From positions 1 to 35,780 of the forward strand of contig NZ_PVWF01000053.1 in assembly GCF_003003995.1 (NCBI RefSeq): a DNA stretch of 35,780 bases, given 5' to 3'. Below the pieces are notes generated by a model. The model did not search any database. It was given only the letters and a program-made list of their open reading frames with translations, and was not told the origin of the DNA. This DNA comes from Pleurocapsa sp. CCALA 161. GTDB lineage: Bacteria; Cyanobacteriota; Cyanobacteriia; Cyanobacteriales; Xenococcaceae. Below, in pieces: positions 16,260 to 24,990 of this stretch. Within the stretch, counting starts at the first letter, position 1; each line of letters opens with the position of its first letter. A program made the translations under genes and the position numbers.

Positions 16260-17393
16260 ATGCGTATTGCCTTATTTACCGAAACGTTTTTGCCCAAGGT
16301 AGATGGGATTGTTACCCGCCTACGTCATACTATTGAACATCTTGAACGTAACGGCGATCGCGTCCTCGTAGTTGCCCCTGAAGGAGGATTAACCGAATAT
16401 AAGGGAGCAAAAGTCTATGGTATCCCTGGGGTGTCCTTGCCGTTATATCCAGAGTTAAAGCTAGCGCTACCCCCTTTAGGTACAAAAAGTGCCATTGAAG
16501 AGTTTCAGCCTGATTTGATTCACGTTGTCAATCCAGCGTTTTTGGGAGTAGGCGGGATTTACTATGCCAAAACCATGAATATACCCCTGATAGCCTCCTA
16601 TCATACTCATTTGCCTCAATATCTCCATCACTACGGTTTAGGGGCATTAGAAGGACTACTGTGGGAATTATTAAAGGCAGCGCACAACCAAGCGCAGTTA
16701 AATCTCTGTACTTCTAGCGCTATGGTCAAAGAGCTTGTCAACCATGGTATTGAACGAGTCGATCTCTGGCAGAGGGGGGTGGATACCGATATGTTTCAAC
16801 CTCATTTAGCTTCGGCGCAAATGCGATCTCGTCTTACTCAAGGTAATCCTCAAGATCCACTCTTGCTCTATGTTGGTCGAGTTTCAGCAGAAAAACAAAT
16901 TGACCAAATCAAACCAGTGTTAGAGGCGATGCCCCAGGCTCGTTTGGCAATTGTCGGCGATGGGCCTTATCGAGAAGCCTTGGAAGCTCACTTTGCTGAT
17001 ACTAAAACGAATTTCGTCGGCTATCTCGAAGGATTAGAATTAGCTGCTGCGTTTGCTTCGGCTGATGCTTTTGTCTTTCCTTCTCGTACTGAAACCTTGG
17101 GTTTAGTCTTGCTAGAGGCAATGGCTGCGGGTTGTCCTGTGGTAGCTGCTCGCTCTGGCGGGATTCCTGATATTGTTACAGATGGAGTTAACGGTTATTT
17201 ATTTGAACCAGACGATCCTGATGGAGCAATTACCGCCACTAAATCTTTGTTGGCAGCGACTCAAGCCAGGGAAGAATTACGCCTCAATGCCCGTCATGAA
17301 GCTGAACAGTGGGGCTGGGCTGCTGCAACTAGACAGCTACAGAGTTACTATCGGAGGGTTCTTACGGCTGAATATGGAGTTTCGGCTGCTTGA
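16260..17393 (+). CDS. sqdX: Sulfolipid synthase SqdX (UDP-sulfoquinovose:diacylglycerol transferase)
   Basis: A 377-aa GT4-family glycosyltransferase that transfers sulfoquinovose from UDP-sulfoquinovose to diacylglycerol, making the anionic thylakoid lipid SQDG. The N-terminal acceptor domain begins MRIALFTETFLPKVDGIVTRLRHT and contains DLIHVVNPAFLG and SYHTHLPQYLHHYGLG. The donor-binding domain has LLYVGRVSAEKQIDQI, VGDGPYREALE and the E-x7-E motif in PSRTETLGLVLLEAMAAG, followed by GGIPDIVTDGVNGYLF. This sequence agrees closely with cyanobacterial SqdX as I know it. The length is normal and the start ATG at 16260 is the family start. sqdB is not in the window. The 27-bp gap to cobT downstream could allow read-through transcription, but the functions are unrelated. 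Confidence 0.97.
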   Translation: MRIALFTETFLPKVDGIVTRLRHTIEHLERNGDRVLVVAPEGGLTEYKGAKVYGIPGVSLPLYPELKLALPPLGTKSAIEEFQPDLIHVVNPAFLGVGGIYYAKTMNIPLIASYHTHLPQYLHHYGLGALEGLLWELLKAAHNQAQLNLCTSSAMVKELVNHGIERVDLWQRGVDTDMFQPHLASAQMRSRLTQGNPQDPLLLYVGRVSAEKQIDQIKPVLEAMPQARLAIVGDGPYREALEAHFADTKTNFVGYLEGLELAAAFASADAFVFPSRTETLGLVLLEAMAAGCPVVAARSGGIPDIVTDGVNGYLFEPDDPDGAITATKSLLAATQAREELRLNARHEAEQWGWAAATRQLQSYYRRVLTAEYGVSAA

Positions 17394-17420
17394 ATCCAAA
17401 ATACTACTTAATTATTATTG

Positions 17421-18527
17421 ATGATCTATGTCTATAGCGAGCTAGAGTCAGGGTTTCGTTGGTTAAGGCAGCATCATGGTGCAAATCCTAGTTTTGCCTG
17501 TGTTCTCGGTTTTACGGCAACAGGGCTAATTTCTGGAATTTCCGCAGCAGGAGCAACCCCAGAGGATCGAGAATATACAGCGATCGCTGATGCTGAATTT
17601 TTGGCTAGAGGAGTACAGTCAAGTTATCAGCATCCTTTACCAATTCTGACCGCAGGAGCATCTCCTACCTTTATTTCTCGCGCTGTAGTTGAAGCTTTTA
17701 ACATCCCTACCTATATTTTTAATGCTGGTTTACCCCATTCCCCAACCGTAGACACCATTGATTTATTAGGAGTTGCGGCTCGGTGTCTTTCTTCTGGTCA
17801 GGCGATGCCGTTACAGAAGGTGCAGCATTTATTTAACCAGGGCTTAAACTGGGGTAATCGGCTAGCGGATACGGGTGATTATTTAATTATTGGTGAATGT
17901 GTCGTTGGGGGAACAACTACAGCCCTAGCTCTATTAACCGCCTTGGGAATTGAAGCTCAAGGAATGGTAAATAGTAGTCATCCTTGCTGCAATCATCAGC
18001 AGAAATGGTCAGTGGTTGAAACTGGTTTATCCAAACTAGATTTGACCCAGTTTAATGATCCCCTAGCCTTAGTAGCAGCAGTTGGCGATCCCATGCAGAT
18101 CGTCGTTGCGGGAATGGCAATTTCTGCTAGTCGTCGGATCGGTGTGATGTTGGCGGGTGGAACGCAAATGTTAGCGGTATCTGCCTTAATCAAAGCGATC
18201 GCTAACTATCATCAACTTTCGCTTCAATTACCGAACATTGTTGTGGGGACAACTCGTTGGGTAACAGAAGATCCTACAGGAAATACGGTGGGGTTAGCAA
18301 AACTTGTTAGTGGAGTCCCCTTGCTTGCTACTGACTTAAGCTTCGCTACTTCAAGATATCCTAGCTTGCGAGCCTATACCCAGGGATATGTTAAAGAAGG
18401 CGTTGGTGCAGGAGGCTGTGCGATCGCAACTCACCTCAAACAAAATTGGACTTCCACTCAGTTGCTCAACATAATTGAAAGTTTATTTGCTCGTTATCGT
18501 CGTCTAAGAATGAATTCGGTAGGTTAA
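17421..18527 (+). CDS. cobT: Nicotinate-nucleotide-dimethylbenzimidazole phosphoribosyltransferase-like protein (CobT, TIGR00303-type)
   Basis: A 368-aa protein of the cyanobacterial/archaeal CobT-like family, which is thought to activate the lower-ligand base of cobalamin by making alpha-ribazole phosphate. Family segments include CVLGFTATGLISGISAAGATPEDREYTA, LPILTAGASPTFISRAVVE, GECVVGGTTTALALLTALG, MVNSSHPCCNHQQKW and AGMAISASRRIGVMLAGGTQMLA. A TTG codon sits just before the ATG at 17421; the ATG is the more likely start. Bacterial CobT of enteric type is only distantly related, so the exact base preference is not clear. It lies 27 bp after sqdX on the same strand and overlaps the convergent coiled-coil gene by 24 bp at its 3' end. 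Confidence 0.9.
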   Translation: MIYVYSELESGFRWLRQHHGANPSFACVLGFTATGLISGISAAGATPEDREYTAIADAEFLARGVQSSYQHPLPILTAGASPTFISRAVVEAFNIPTYIFNAGLPHSPTVDTIDLLGVAARCLSSGQAMPLQKVQHLFNQGLNWGNRLADTGDYLIIGECVVGGTTTALALLTALGIEAQGMVNSSHPCCNHQQKWSVVETGLSKLDLTQFNDPLALVAAVGDPMQIVVAGMAISASRRIGVMLAGGTQMLAVSALIKAIANYHQLSLQLPNIVVGTTRWVTEDPTGNTVGLAKLVSGVPLLATDLSFATSRYPSLRAYTQGYVKEGVGAGGCAIATHLKQNWTSTQLLNIIESLFARYRRLRMNSVG

Positions 18528-18881
18528 TAATTGTTCTTCTAAGGCTGCAATACGGTTATATGCTGCGGTCAACTGGGCTGTCAGACGGCGAATTTGCGTC
18601 TCTGGAGCCAAATTATCGTTGTTGGAGCTAGTACTGCTAGTGCTGCTATTATCATCCACCAAAATATCTTTGTGAGTTAGCTGATATTCTGATTCATTAG
18701 TCTGTCTACCAAATTTCTTAGAGCTTGAGCTGAAACTAGGTAAAGAATAAGACTCTTGTTCAACACGCTGGTGAGACTGGCTACTCAAGCCTTTAACCTG
18801 AGAGCCAATTTCCTCAATTAGCTGGTGTAGACAGTCTATCTTTTCACGCAATTCGCTAATCTGTATTTGTAATGTATCCAT
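18504..18881 (-). CDS. Small coiled-coil hypothetical protein
   Basis: A 125-aa protein with two predicted helical coiled-coil ends: residues 1-32 (MDTLQIQISELREKIDCLHQLIEEIGSQV) and about 88-120 (PETQIRRLTAQLTAAYNRIAALEEQLL). They are separated by a low-complexity, Ser-rich, probably disordered middle (SFSSSSKKF, STSSTSSNND). It may self-associate through the ends. No catalytic motif or known family was recognised. Its 3' end overlaps the last 24 bp of cobT on the opposite strand, so the two genes are convergent and may limit each other's transcription. The ATG at 18881 is the clear start. Confidence 0.7.
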   Translation of the reverse strand: MDTLQIQISELREKIDCLHQLIEEIGSQVKGLSSQSHQRVEQESYSLPSFSSSSKKFGRQTNESEYQLTHKDILVDDNSSTSSTSSNNDNLAPETQIRRLTAQLTAAYNRIAALEEQLLTYRIHS

Positions 18882-19029
18882 ATAGTTTCTAGTATTTAAT
18901 TGGCGGATTTTTCACCTGCTTTTATGCTAAAAGAATAGTTCTAAATCATTACCACTATTCCTGATTCATTTAACAATTGCTCAACTTATTTTGATAAAGA
19001 TTTTAAGCTTACTCAAAACGATTAATTTC

Positions 19030-19045
19030 AAGGCATAATTGCCTT
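19030..19045. promoter_or_regulatory. Perfect inverted repeat AAGGCA-TAAT-TGCCTT
   Basis: A 6-bp perfect stem with a 4-base spacer, about 90 bp upstream of the binding-protein start at 19137. It could be an operator or an RNA hairpin. No further support. Confidence 0.25.
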
Positions 19046-19136
19046 AAATCTCTTAGTAAAACAGGTACGTTGTTAAAGGAAAAAGTATCCATTTTTTCTA
19101 AGTAAATATACTCTCACCTTTTTGTTCAGAACATTA

Positions 19137-20354
19137 ATGAACTACCAGTTATCACGTCGTTATTTTCTCCGCTCCAGTGCTGCCATAGCTTTAGCACAAT
19201 TGCTTGGAGGCTGTGGTGGAGGGGAAGAAATTGCACAAATCTTACTTTTAGAAAACTCTATACCTTCGCAATCTATCAAAGATTTTCGCAAATCACTAAC
19301 TAAAAATAGCAAAATTGAATTCAAACCTCAAATCCATATTTTACAAATCTTTAATTCACTTTATGCTCTACAGGACTACAAAAAGCCAGAGCAAAAAATT
19401 ATTAATGCTGTTGATAAAATATTGAACCAAGCCGAAGTTTTTCCAAGTTTAGCTACTTTGGGGGATGCGTGGTTATCTATCGCAATCAAGCAGAATTTAA
19501 TTCAACCTTTGTCGAGTAAATCTTTGCTTAATTGGCAAAAATTACCTAAAATTTGGCAAAAATTAGTACGGCGTAATCCTGAGGGAGATTTAGCAGATGA
19601 TGGTGCGATTTATGGCGCGCCCTACCGTTGGGGAAGTACGATTATTGCCTATCGTCGTGATAAATTAGAGCCACTAAATATAAAAGTTAAAGATTGGCAA
19701 GATCTTTGGTTACCAGAATTACGCGATCGCATTTCTTTATTAGATTCCCCCAGAGAAGTCATTGGCTTAACTTTAAAGAAACTAGGATATTCTTACAATC
19801 TAGATAATTTAAATATTGTCGGTAATTTAAAAACTGAATTATTAGCTCTCCAAAAACAGGCAAAGCTTTATAGCTCTGATCACTATCTCGAACCTCTGGT
19901 TTTAGGAGATACTTGGGCTGCGGTGGCTTGGTCAACAGACATCTTACCCTTGCTCAAACGTTATCCTGAGATTGAATTTGTCATTCCTCAGTCGGGAACA
20001 TCCCTGTGGGCTGATCTTTGGGTAAAGCCTCGATTACCTCAAGCTTTATTAGTAAGTGATAGTGGAGATAAATCTAATCAGACCAAGATTGTGGAAGAAT
20101 GGATCGATTATTGCTGGCAACCTCGAACAGTAAAACAAATATCTCTATTCACCGATGGGATTTCGCCAATTTTAGCTACTCTACCACCCCAAGAAATACC
20201 GCAAGATCTTCAAGATAACGTTTTTGTTAACTCAGCAATTTTGAATTCAGATAAGAGCGAGTTTTTGTTACCCCTTAAGCCGGAAACAGAGCAGCAATAT
20301 CGAAATTTATGGCTTAAAGTTAGGAAATCTAATCAAGTAGAAGCTAAAAGCTAA
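19137..20354 (+). CDS. Lipid-anchored extracellular solute-binding protein (polyamine/iron type)
   Basis: A 405-aa protein with a twin-arginine signal that also carries a lipobox: SRRYFLRSSAAIALAQLLGGC. It should be exported folded by Tat and then lipidated at Cys. The body resembles family 1 binding proteins of the PotD/FutA group: a sequence of strands and helices with DDGAIYGAPYRWGSTIIAYRRDKL, WQDLWLPELRDRISLLDSPREVIGL and GDTWAAVAWSTDILPLLKRYPEIEFVIPQSGTSLWADLW. The likely ligands are polyamines or a metal, but this is not certain. The frame begins with TTG at 19122; the ATG at 19137 better fits a signal peptide. There are no transporter genes nearby. The last codons and stop (EAKS*) are made by a GCTAAAA heptamer repeat. 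Confidence 0.85.
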   Translation: MNYQLSRRYFLRSSAAIALAQLLGGCGGGEEIAQILLLENSIPSQSIKDFRKSLTKNSKIEFKPQIHILQIFNSLYALQDYKKPEQKIINAVDKILNQAEVFPSLATLGDAWLSIAIKQNLIQPLSSKSLLNWQKLPKIWQKLVRRNPEGDLADDGAIYGAPYRWGSTIIAYRRDKLEPLNIKVKDWQDLWLPELRDRISLLDSPREVIGLTLKKLGYSYNLDNLNIVGNLKTELLALQKQAKLYSSDHYLEPLVLGDTWAAVAWSTDILPLLKRYPEIEFVIPQSGTSLWADLWVKPRLPQALLVSDSGDKSNQTKIVEEWIDYCWQPRTVKQISLFTDGISPILATLPPQEIPQDLQDNVFVNSAILNSDKSEFLLPLKPETEQQYRNLWLKVRKSNQVEAKS

Positions 20355-20399
20355 AAGCTATCCTAAAGGATTCCCTTCGGTCAAAGCTAAAAGCTAAAA
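20343..20399. repeat. GCTAAAA heptamer array split by a dispersed repeat
   Basis: GCTAAAA occurs at 20343-20349 and 20350-20356. It is interrupted by ATCCTAAAGGAT and CCCTTCGG (a dispersed-repeat-like sequence at 20360-20380), then recurs at 20386-20392 and 20393-20399. The arrangement looks like insertion of the small repeat into a heptamer array, between the binding-protein stop and the recQ start. Confidence 0.75.
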
Positions 20400-20403
20400 A
20401 CCA

Positions 20404-21867
20404 ATGAATTTAAACGAAGCTAATCTACAACAGTTACAACAATCAGCTAGAGAAAAGTTTCAGCAGATTTGGGGGTATGAAAATTTTAGACCGCCTCAAG
20501 GGGAGATTGTGCAAACTCTTCTAGCCGGAAAAGATGCGCTGATCATTTTGCCGACGGGGGGCGGTAAATCTATCTGTTTTCAGCTACCAGCACTACTGCA
20601 AGCTGGTTTAACGCTGGTGGTTTCTCCTTTAGTAGCGCTGATGGAAAATCAAGTCAATCAGCTACAGAAATTGGGTTTAGCAGGAGCATTACTCCATAGT
20701 GAATTACCCAGAAGCCAAAGACAAAAAACTTTACAGGCGATCGCCAAACAAGAATTAAGCCTACTCTATTTATCCCCTGAGACTTTACTCAGCCTCCCTA
20801 TTTGGTCAATCATTGCTCAACCAGAAATAAAAATTACAGCCATTATCTTAGATGAGGTTCACTGTCTAACTCAATGGGGAACTACCTTTCGCCCTACTTA
20901 TCGACGTTTGGGTGCAGTTCGTCGTAGTCTATTACAGCATAAACCGACGGGAACAAAAATAGCGATCGCTGCTTTTACGGCTACAGCCGATCCCCAAGCG
21001 CAACAAGAGATTATTCAAGCTTTAGAATTAAAACAGCCTGAAACCTTTTTGCTTAGTCCTTATCGGCAAAATTTGAGTTTAAATATCAAAACAGTCTGGA
21101 CACCTAGAGGCAGAAAACAAAAGATGTTGCGGTTTATTCAAACCCACAAAAATCAGTCGGGGTTAGTATATGTGCGATCGCGTCAAGATAGTCAAACATT
21201 GACAACCTGGTTCAAATCATTGGGTTACGCTGTCGAGGCTTATCATGCAGGATTAGTGACAACGGCAAGAAGAAACATCGAGCAAGACTGGATCTGTGGC
21301 AAAATTCAATTTGTAATTTGCACTTCTGCTTTTGGGATGGGTATCGATAAACCAAACGTCAGATTTGTTATCCATTATCATGCCCCAGAATTATTAGCTG
21401 AATATGTGCAGGAAATTGGTAGAGGGGGAAGAGATGGTAAAGCTGCCCAGGCTTTAACTTTAATTAGTGAACCCAGTGGATTACTCGATCCTCAAGATAA
21501 ACAGCGGAGTCAATTTTTCCAGAGCAAGTTAACACAACAATATCGTCAGGCACAACAGCTAGTCAAACAAATACCAAGCCAAGGAAATATTACAACTATC
21601 AAAGAGCAATATCCTGAAGGAGAAATCACTTTGGGAATTTTACACAGTTTGGGGTTGGTTTCCTGGCAAGATCCCTTTAATTACCGTAAACAGTCGTCTT
21701 CCATCACCCTGGAACGTTTAGCTAGCAGCCAGAAAAGCTATCAGATCAAGATGCAGAGATATCTTCAAACTAAAAATTGTCGCTGGCAATATTTACTCCA
21801 GGCTTTTGGTTTTAGCCGAGAAGCTCAGGGTTTTGCTTGTGGATCTTGCGATAATTGTCAGAAATAA
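20404..21867 (+). CDS. recQ: ATP-dependent DNA helicase RecQ, short form
   Basis: A 487-aa superfamily 2 3'-5' helicase. Motif 0 is FRPPQGEIVQ. Walker A is ILPTGGGKSICFQLPAL. Motif Ia is VVSPLVALMENQV. Walker B is DEVH (instead of the common DEAH). Motif III is AFTATAD. Motifs V and VI are CTSAFGMGIDKPNVRFVIHYHAPELLAEYVQEIGRGGRDGKAAQAL. The RecQ zinc-binding region supplies the four Cys (C in KNCRWQYLLQAFG, then CGSCDNC), and the protein stops immediately after it. The winged-helix and HRDC domains of E. coli RecQ (609 aa) are therefore absent, which may alter branched-DNA recognition. The ATG at 20404 is directly preceded by the heptamer array, leaving little room for a promoter, so part of the expression may come from the binding-protein gene 49 bp upstream. 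Confidence 0.95.
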   Translation: MNLNEANLQQLQQSAREKFQQIWGYENFRPPQGEIVQTLLAGKDALIILPTGGGKSICFQLPALLQAGLTLVVSPLVALMENQVNQLQKLGLAGALLHSELPRSQRQKTLQAIAKQELSLLYLSPETLLSLPIWSIIAQPEIKITAIILDEVHCLTQWGTTFRPTYRRLGAVRRSLLQHKPTGTKIAIAAFTATADPQAQQEIIQALELKQPETFLLSPYRQNLSLNIKTVWTPRGRKQKMLRFIQTHKNQSGLVYVRSRQDSQTLTTWFKSLGYAVEAYHAGLVTTARRNIEQDWICGKIQFVICTSAFGMGIDKPNVRFVIHYHAPELLAEYVQEIGRGGRDGKAAQALTLISEPSGLLDPQDKQRSQFFQSKLTQQYRQAQQLVKQIPSQGNITTIKEQYPEGEITLGILHSLGLVSWQDPFNYRKQSSSITLERLASSQKSYQIKMQRYLQTKNCRWQYLLQAFGFSREAQGFACGSCDNCQK

Positions 21868-22007
21868 ACCCCATCTACACAGAAAACCATAGTTTACAAC
21901 AAGTTAAACAGGAGTTCAAACTGGATGCGGTTTAAGATCCGATTTTACTCACTATTTGTTGAAGATACCGAAAAGGCAAAGGTCAAGGTTTTTAGGTCAG
22001 TTAAAGC

Positions 22008-22844
22008 CTAAAGTTCTTCAATTTCTAACTTTCTTTTTAAAGGAATACGCATCGGTTTACTATCTGCCTGTGGTAATTCGATTAATTCTTTCTCTTTCTG
22101 TTTAACTTCTTTGGGTAACAAGACAGGTAAAGGCTCTTGTTCATCTTGCCAATAGCTAGCCACTGGTAAAGTATGTTCGAGGTCTTCTAGTAATCGAGGA
22201 ATAATCATCACGGCATGAAGTTCGCCGATTCTCTCTGCTTCCTGCATTCCTGCCTCGATCGCGATCGCCACATTGGCAATTGAACCTCGAATTATAGCGG
22301 TACACAAGCCATCGCCAATTTTTTCATAAGAAGCTAGCTGAACATCAGCAGATTTTAACATCGCATCTGCCCCACCAACCATGGCGGGAAAACCTCTAGT
22401 TTCTAGCAACCCAATCGAACGATTACTTAAACGACTATAGCCCCTTCTTTTTTGCGCCAATTCAATTAAATGACTGCCAATCGGAAATATAGCTTCTAAA
22501 TTAGGCATGGGACGAGCAATAACTAACTTAGACACAAGCTGACCAAACTTTTCGGCGGTTTTTGCCCCTTCTTCTACCGCTAAACGAACATCGGCAATGT
22601 TCCCCCTAACTATTGCCGTACAGTAGCCATCACCAATTTTTTCATAACCTACCATGGTCACTTCTGATGACTTGAGCATCATGTCTGCCGTGCCAACAAT
22701 TGCAGGAAAGCTTTTCGTCGATACTAAACCTAACGCACTGTCTTTAAACGGATGTTCGTTGTTGTAGCTTGGTTCTCTACGAACATAACTTGGTTGTGGG
22801 TCAAATTTGCCTAATGGTGCCTTTCTATGTTCGATGTTAGACAT
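22008..22844 (-). CDS. ccmO: Carboxysome shell protein CcmO (tandem BMC domains)
   Basis: A 278-aa protein with two bacterial microcompartment (BMC) domains. Domain 1, about residues 38-120, has ALGLVSTKSFPAIVGTADMMLKSSEV and GYCTAIVRGNIADVRLAVEEG. Domain 2, about 142-225, has SIGLLETRGFPAMVGGADAMLKSADV and GLCTAIIRGSIANVAIAIEAG. It has a polar N-terminal extension and a charged C-terminal tail. The domain order and tail match CcmO of beta-carboxysomes, a shell component needed for Rubisco encapsulation. It stands apart from the main ccmKLMN cluster, as CcmO often does. The two domains share long identical stretches (for example SYEKIGDG versus GYEKIGDG), which reflects internal duplication. 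The ATG at 22844 is good. Confidence 0.95.
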   Translation of the reverse strand: MSNIEHRKAPLGKFDPQPSYVRREPSYNNEHPFKDSALGLVSTKSFPAIVGTADMMLKSSEVTMVGYEKIGDGYCTAIVRGNIADVRLAVEEGAKTAEKFGQLVSKLVIARPMPNLEAIFPIGSHLIELAQKRRGYSRLSNRSIGLLETRGFPAMVGGADAMLKSADVQLASYEKIGDGLCTAIIRGSIANVAIAIEAGMQEAERIGELHAVMIIPRLLEDLEHTLPVASYWQDEQEPLPVLLPKEVKQKEKELIELPQADSKPMRIPLKRKLEIEEL

Positions 22845-23002
22845 TCAGTATCTCTTTTCTTTACAAGTGTGCCACGATGAGCAAGCATATATTCCTCTAT
22901 ATCTAATATAGTTAGGAAAATGAATTATAGCGTCAGTTCTAGTTTAGCCGATCGCCTTAAGAGCAAACTGAAACAGCAGGTTTAAATCTAAAATGCTTTA
23001 TA

Positions 23003-24520
23003 TTAATTTAATTTATAATTAGCGATCGCTGTAGTCAATCCTTCCAATGTGTATTCGGCTGCTTCTAGATCGACTCTGCCCAGCAATTCTTGGCAAGTTT
23101 TCGAGGTTTGAGGCCCAATTGAGGCAATACAAACCTGGTCTAGTAAATTATCTTTTATATTCGCAGATTTTAGTTGCTGCTGTAAGAGCTGATCGAAATT
23201 TTTAACGGTTTTAGAACTGGCAAAGGTAATTACATCAATTTCCAGCTGCTGCAAAGCTTGCCAGGCTAATTTATCTATCTGTTGAGGACATTGAGATTGA
23301 TAGGCAGCTACTTCCACCACTTCTGCCCCCTGAGTCGTTAATTCCTGAACTAAAATATCTCTACCACCTGTTTCTACTCTGGGAAACAAGAGTTTTTGTC
23401 CTGCCAAAGCTTCAGGAAAATGTTCCACCATCGAATCGGCGACATAATTCGGCGGAATAAAATCAGGATTTAGTTTTCTAGTTTGCAGTACCCCAGCAGT
23501 TTTACGTCCCACCACGGCAATTTTAATTTTACCCAAGGCGCGAGCATCATAGCCGAGATAATTTAGACGCTCAAAGAAATAATTAACTCCATTAGCAGAT
23601 GTTAAGACCAACCACTGAAAGTCTGCTAAATTGGCGATCGCTCGATCCAAAGCTGACCAGTTTGAAGGAGGTGTAATAGTTAAGGCTGGCATTTCCACCA
23701 CTGTTGCCCCCTGTTGTTGCAGTAAGTAAGTAAACTTACTCGATTGTTCGGCAGCGCGAGTTACCAAGATAGTTTTATTAACTAAAGGGAGAGAAGTTTG
23801 AGTTGAATTCTGATTACTAAGCTGCACGACCTTACCTATCACAATAACGGCGGGAGAAAGGGATATTTCTGCGGTTTTGTCTACTATATCGGTTAACGTA
23901 CCCCAAAAAATCTGCTGTTGTGGTCTACCACAATGACGGATAATCGAGATTAGTTCTTCAGGCGATCGCCCATTTGCCAGCAAATTCTCGATGATCTGTG
24001 GTAAAGCTCGTCCTCCCATTAAGATCACTAGAGTGTCAATTCTCGCTAAGGCTGACCAATCTAAATGTTCGGGTTGATGTCCACTCAACACCACAAAATA
24101 ATGGCTTAAGTTTTTATCCGTCAAAGGAATTCCTGCTAACAAGGGTGCAGCTAAAGCAGAAGAAATTCCAGGCACTAATTCAAAATTACACTTGGCTTGC
24201 TGTAAGGCGACAATTTCCTCGTTAGCCCGTCCAAAAATAAAAGGATCGCCACTTTTGAGCCTAACAATCTGCTTATTCTGGAGACAATAATTAACTAACA
24301 ACTGATTAATCTCCTCTTGAGGCGTGCTAGCCTGTCCGCCACGCTTGCCTACGCAGATTTGTATACAGCTTAGGGGAACTAATTTTAACAAAGACTCATC
24401 CACTAAAGCATCGTAAATTAGCACCTGGGCAATACTCAATAACTGTTTCCCTCTAACAGTTAAATAATCCTCATTACCAATCCCTGCGCCAACTAAATAA
24501 ACTTTTCCCACCTGGGTCAT
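23003..24520 (-). CDS. cobA: Uroporphyrinogen-III C-methyltransferase / uroporphyrinogen-III synthase fusion (CobA-HemD)
   Basis: A 505-aa bifunctional enzyme. Residues 1-240 are SUMT (CobA): VYLVGAGIGNEDYLTVRGKQLL at the start, VGKRGGQASTPQEEIN, LKSGDPFIFGR, GISSALAAPLLAGIPLT and VILMGG. It methylates uroporphyrinogen III at C2 and C7 to precorrin-2, the branch to siroheme and cobalamin. Residues about 248-505 are HemD: TILVTRAAEQSSKFTYLLQQQGATVVEMPALTI, WLVLTSANGV and the C-terminal ITFASSKTV and IASIGPQTS. It closes hydroxymethylbilane to uroporphyrinogen III, shared by heme and chlorophyll synthesis. The fusion brings ring closure and the first siroheme/cobalamin step together. The ATG at 24520 is the clear start. 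It is followed on the same strand by ccmO (158-bp gap), with no functional link. Confidence 0.95.
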   Translation of the reverse strand: MTQVGKVYLVGAGIGNEDYLTVRGKQLLSIAQVLIYDALVDESLLKLVPLSCIQICVGKRGGQASTPQEEINQLLVNYCLQNKQIVRLKSGDPFIFGRANEEIVALQQAKCNFELVPGISSALAAPLLAGIPLTDKNLSHYFVVLSGHQPEHLDWSALARIDTLVILMGGRALPQIIENLLANGRSPEELISIIRHCGRPQQQIFWGTLTDIVDKTAEISLSPAVIVIGKVVQLSNQNSTQTSLPLVNKTILVTRAAEQSSKFTYLLQQQGATVVEMPALTITPPSNWSALDRAIANLADFQWLVLTSANGVNYFFERLNYLGYDARALGKIKIAVVGRKTAGVLQTRKLNPDFIPPNYVADSMVEHFPEALAGQKLLFPRVETGGRDILVQELTTQGAEVVEVAAYQSQCPQQIDKLAWQALQQLEIDVITFASSKTVKNFDQLLQQQLKSANIKDNLLDQVCIASIGPQTSKTCQELLGRVDLEAAEYTLEGLTTAIANYKLN

Positions 24521-24990
24521 AAATATCTTAACTATTCTTAACTATTGCTCATAGTGATTAATCTGTCATCATATCCCCGAAGGTACAGGGTTCAGAAAAC
24601 AGTAGCTTTTACTTCATAATTCTAGAAAACTAATTTTTGCTTCCAAATATCAAGAATTTAAATTATTGGTACGGCAAATAGTATGAGTGTCAAATTCTAT
24701 ATACCTATCTAAGCTTATGTGCATTTAACTCACATCTTGCACCAGTACAAAAAAACTAAATATTTTGAGGTTGGTAATCAATTTAATGCCCTTCTCGCTC
24801 CGTCTTATATTGTTAAAAACAGCTATTTTTTGATTTTTACTGCGAAGATAAAGACATTTTTTCAGCTTTTAGCGAACAAAAAGTTTGATAAGCTAACCAA
24901 ACTCATTTTTAACTAAGTTAATCAACTAAGAACTAGGTAGAATGATCTAAACTGTTCTACTTGACAAGTAGACTTGCGTTAAGCTCAACA
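24521..24990. other. Gene-poor spacer between cobA-hemD and DUF72
   Basis: A 470-bp AT-rich stretch between two divergent genes. It must hold their promoters. A fragment similar to the dispersed-repeat core (CCCCGAAGGTACAGGG, near 24576) is present. A 65-codon open frame at 24719-24916 has no recognisable features, no good ribosome site and AT-rich low-complexity codons, so I do not call it. The end of the spacer holds a perfect palindrome (24956-24972). Confidence 0.6.
24956..24972. promoter_or_regulatory. Perfect 17-bp palindrome TCTACTTGACAAGTAGA before DUF72
   Basis: Two 8-bp arms with a 1-base centre, ending 18 bp before the ATG at 24991. It could be an operator for a dimeric repressor or a hairpin in the leader RNA. 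It also contains the alternative TTG start at 24961, making the ATG start more likely. Confidence 0.5.

Noticed and set aside
24318-24360. Repeat insertion in cobA
   Set aside because: The GC-rich stretch encodes VGKRGGQASTPQ, which is normal conserved SUMT sequence.
24719-24916. 65-codon open frame
   Set aside because: AT-rich, no Shine-Dalgarno sequence, no domain features; it probably occurs by chance in the spacer.
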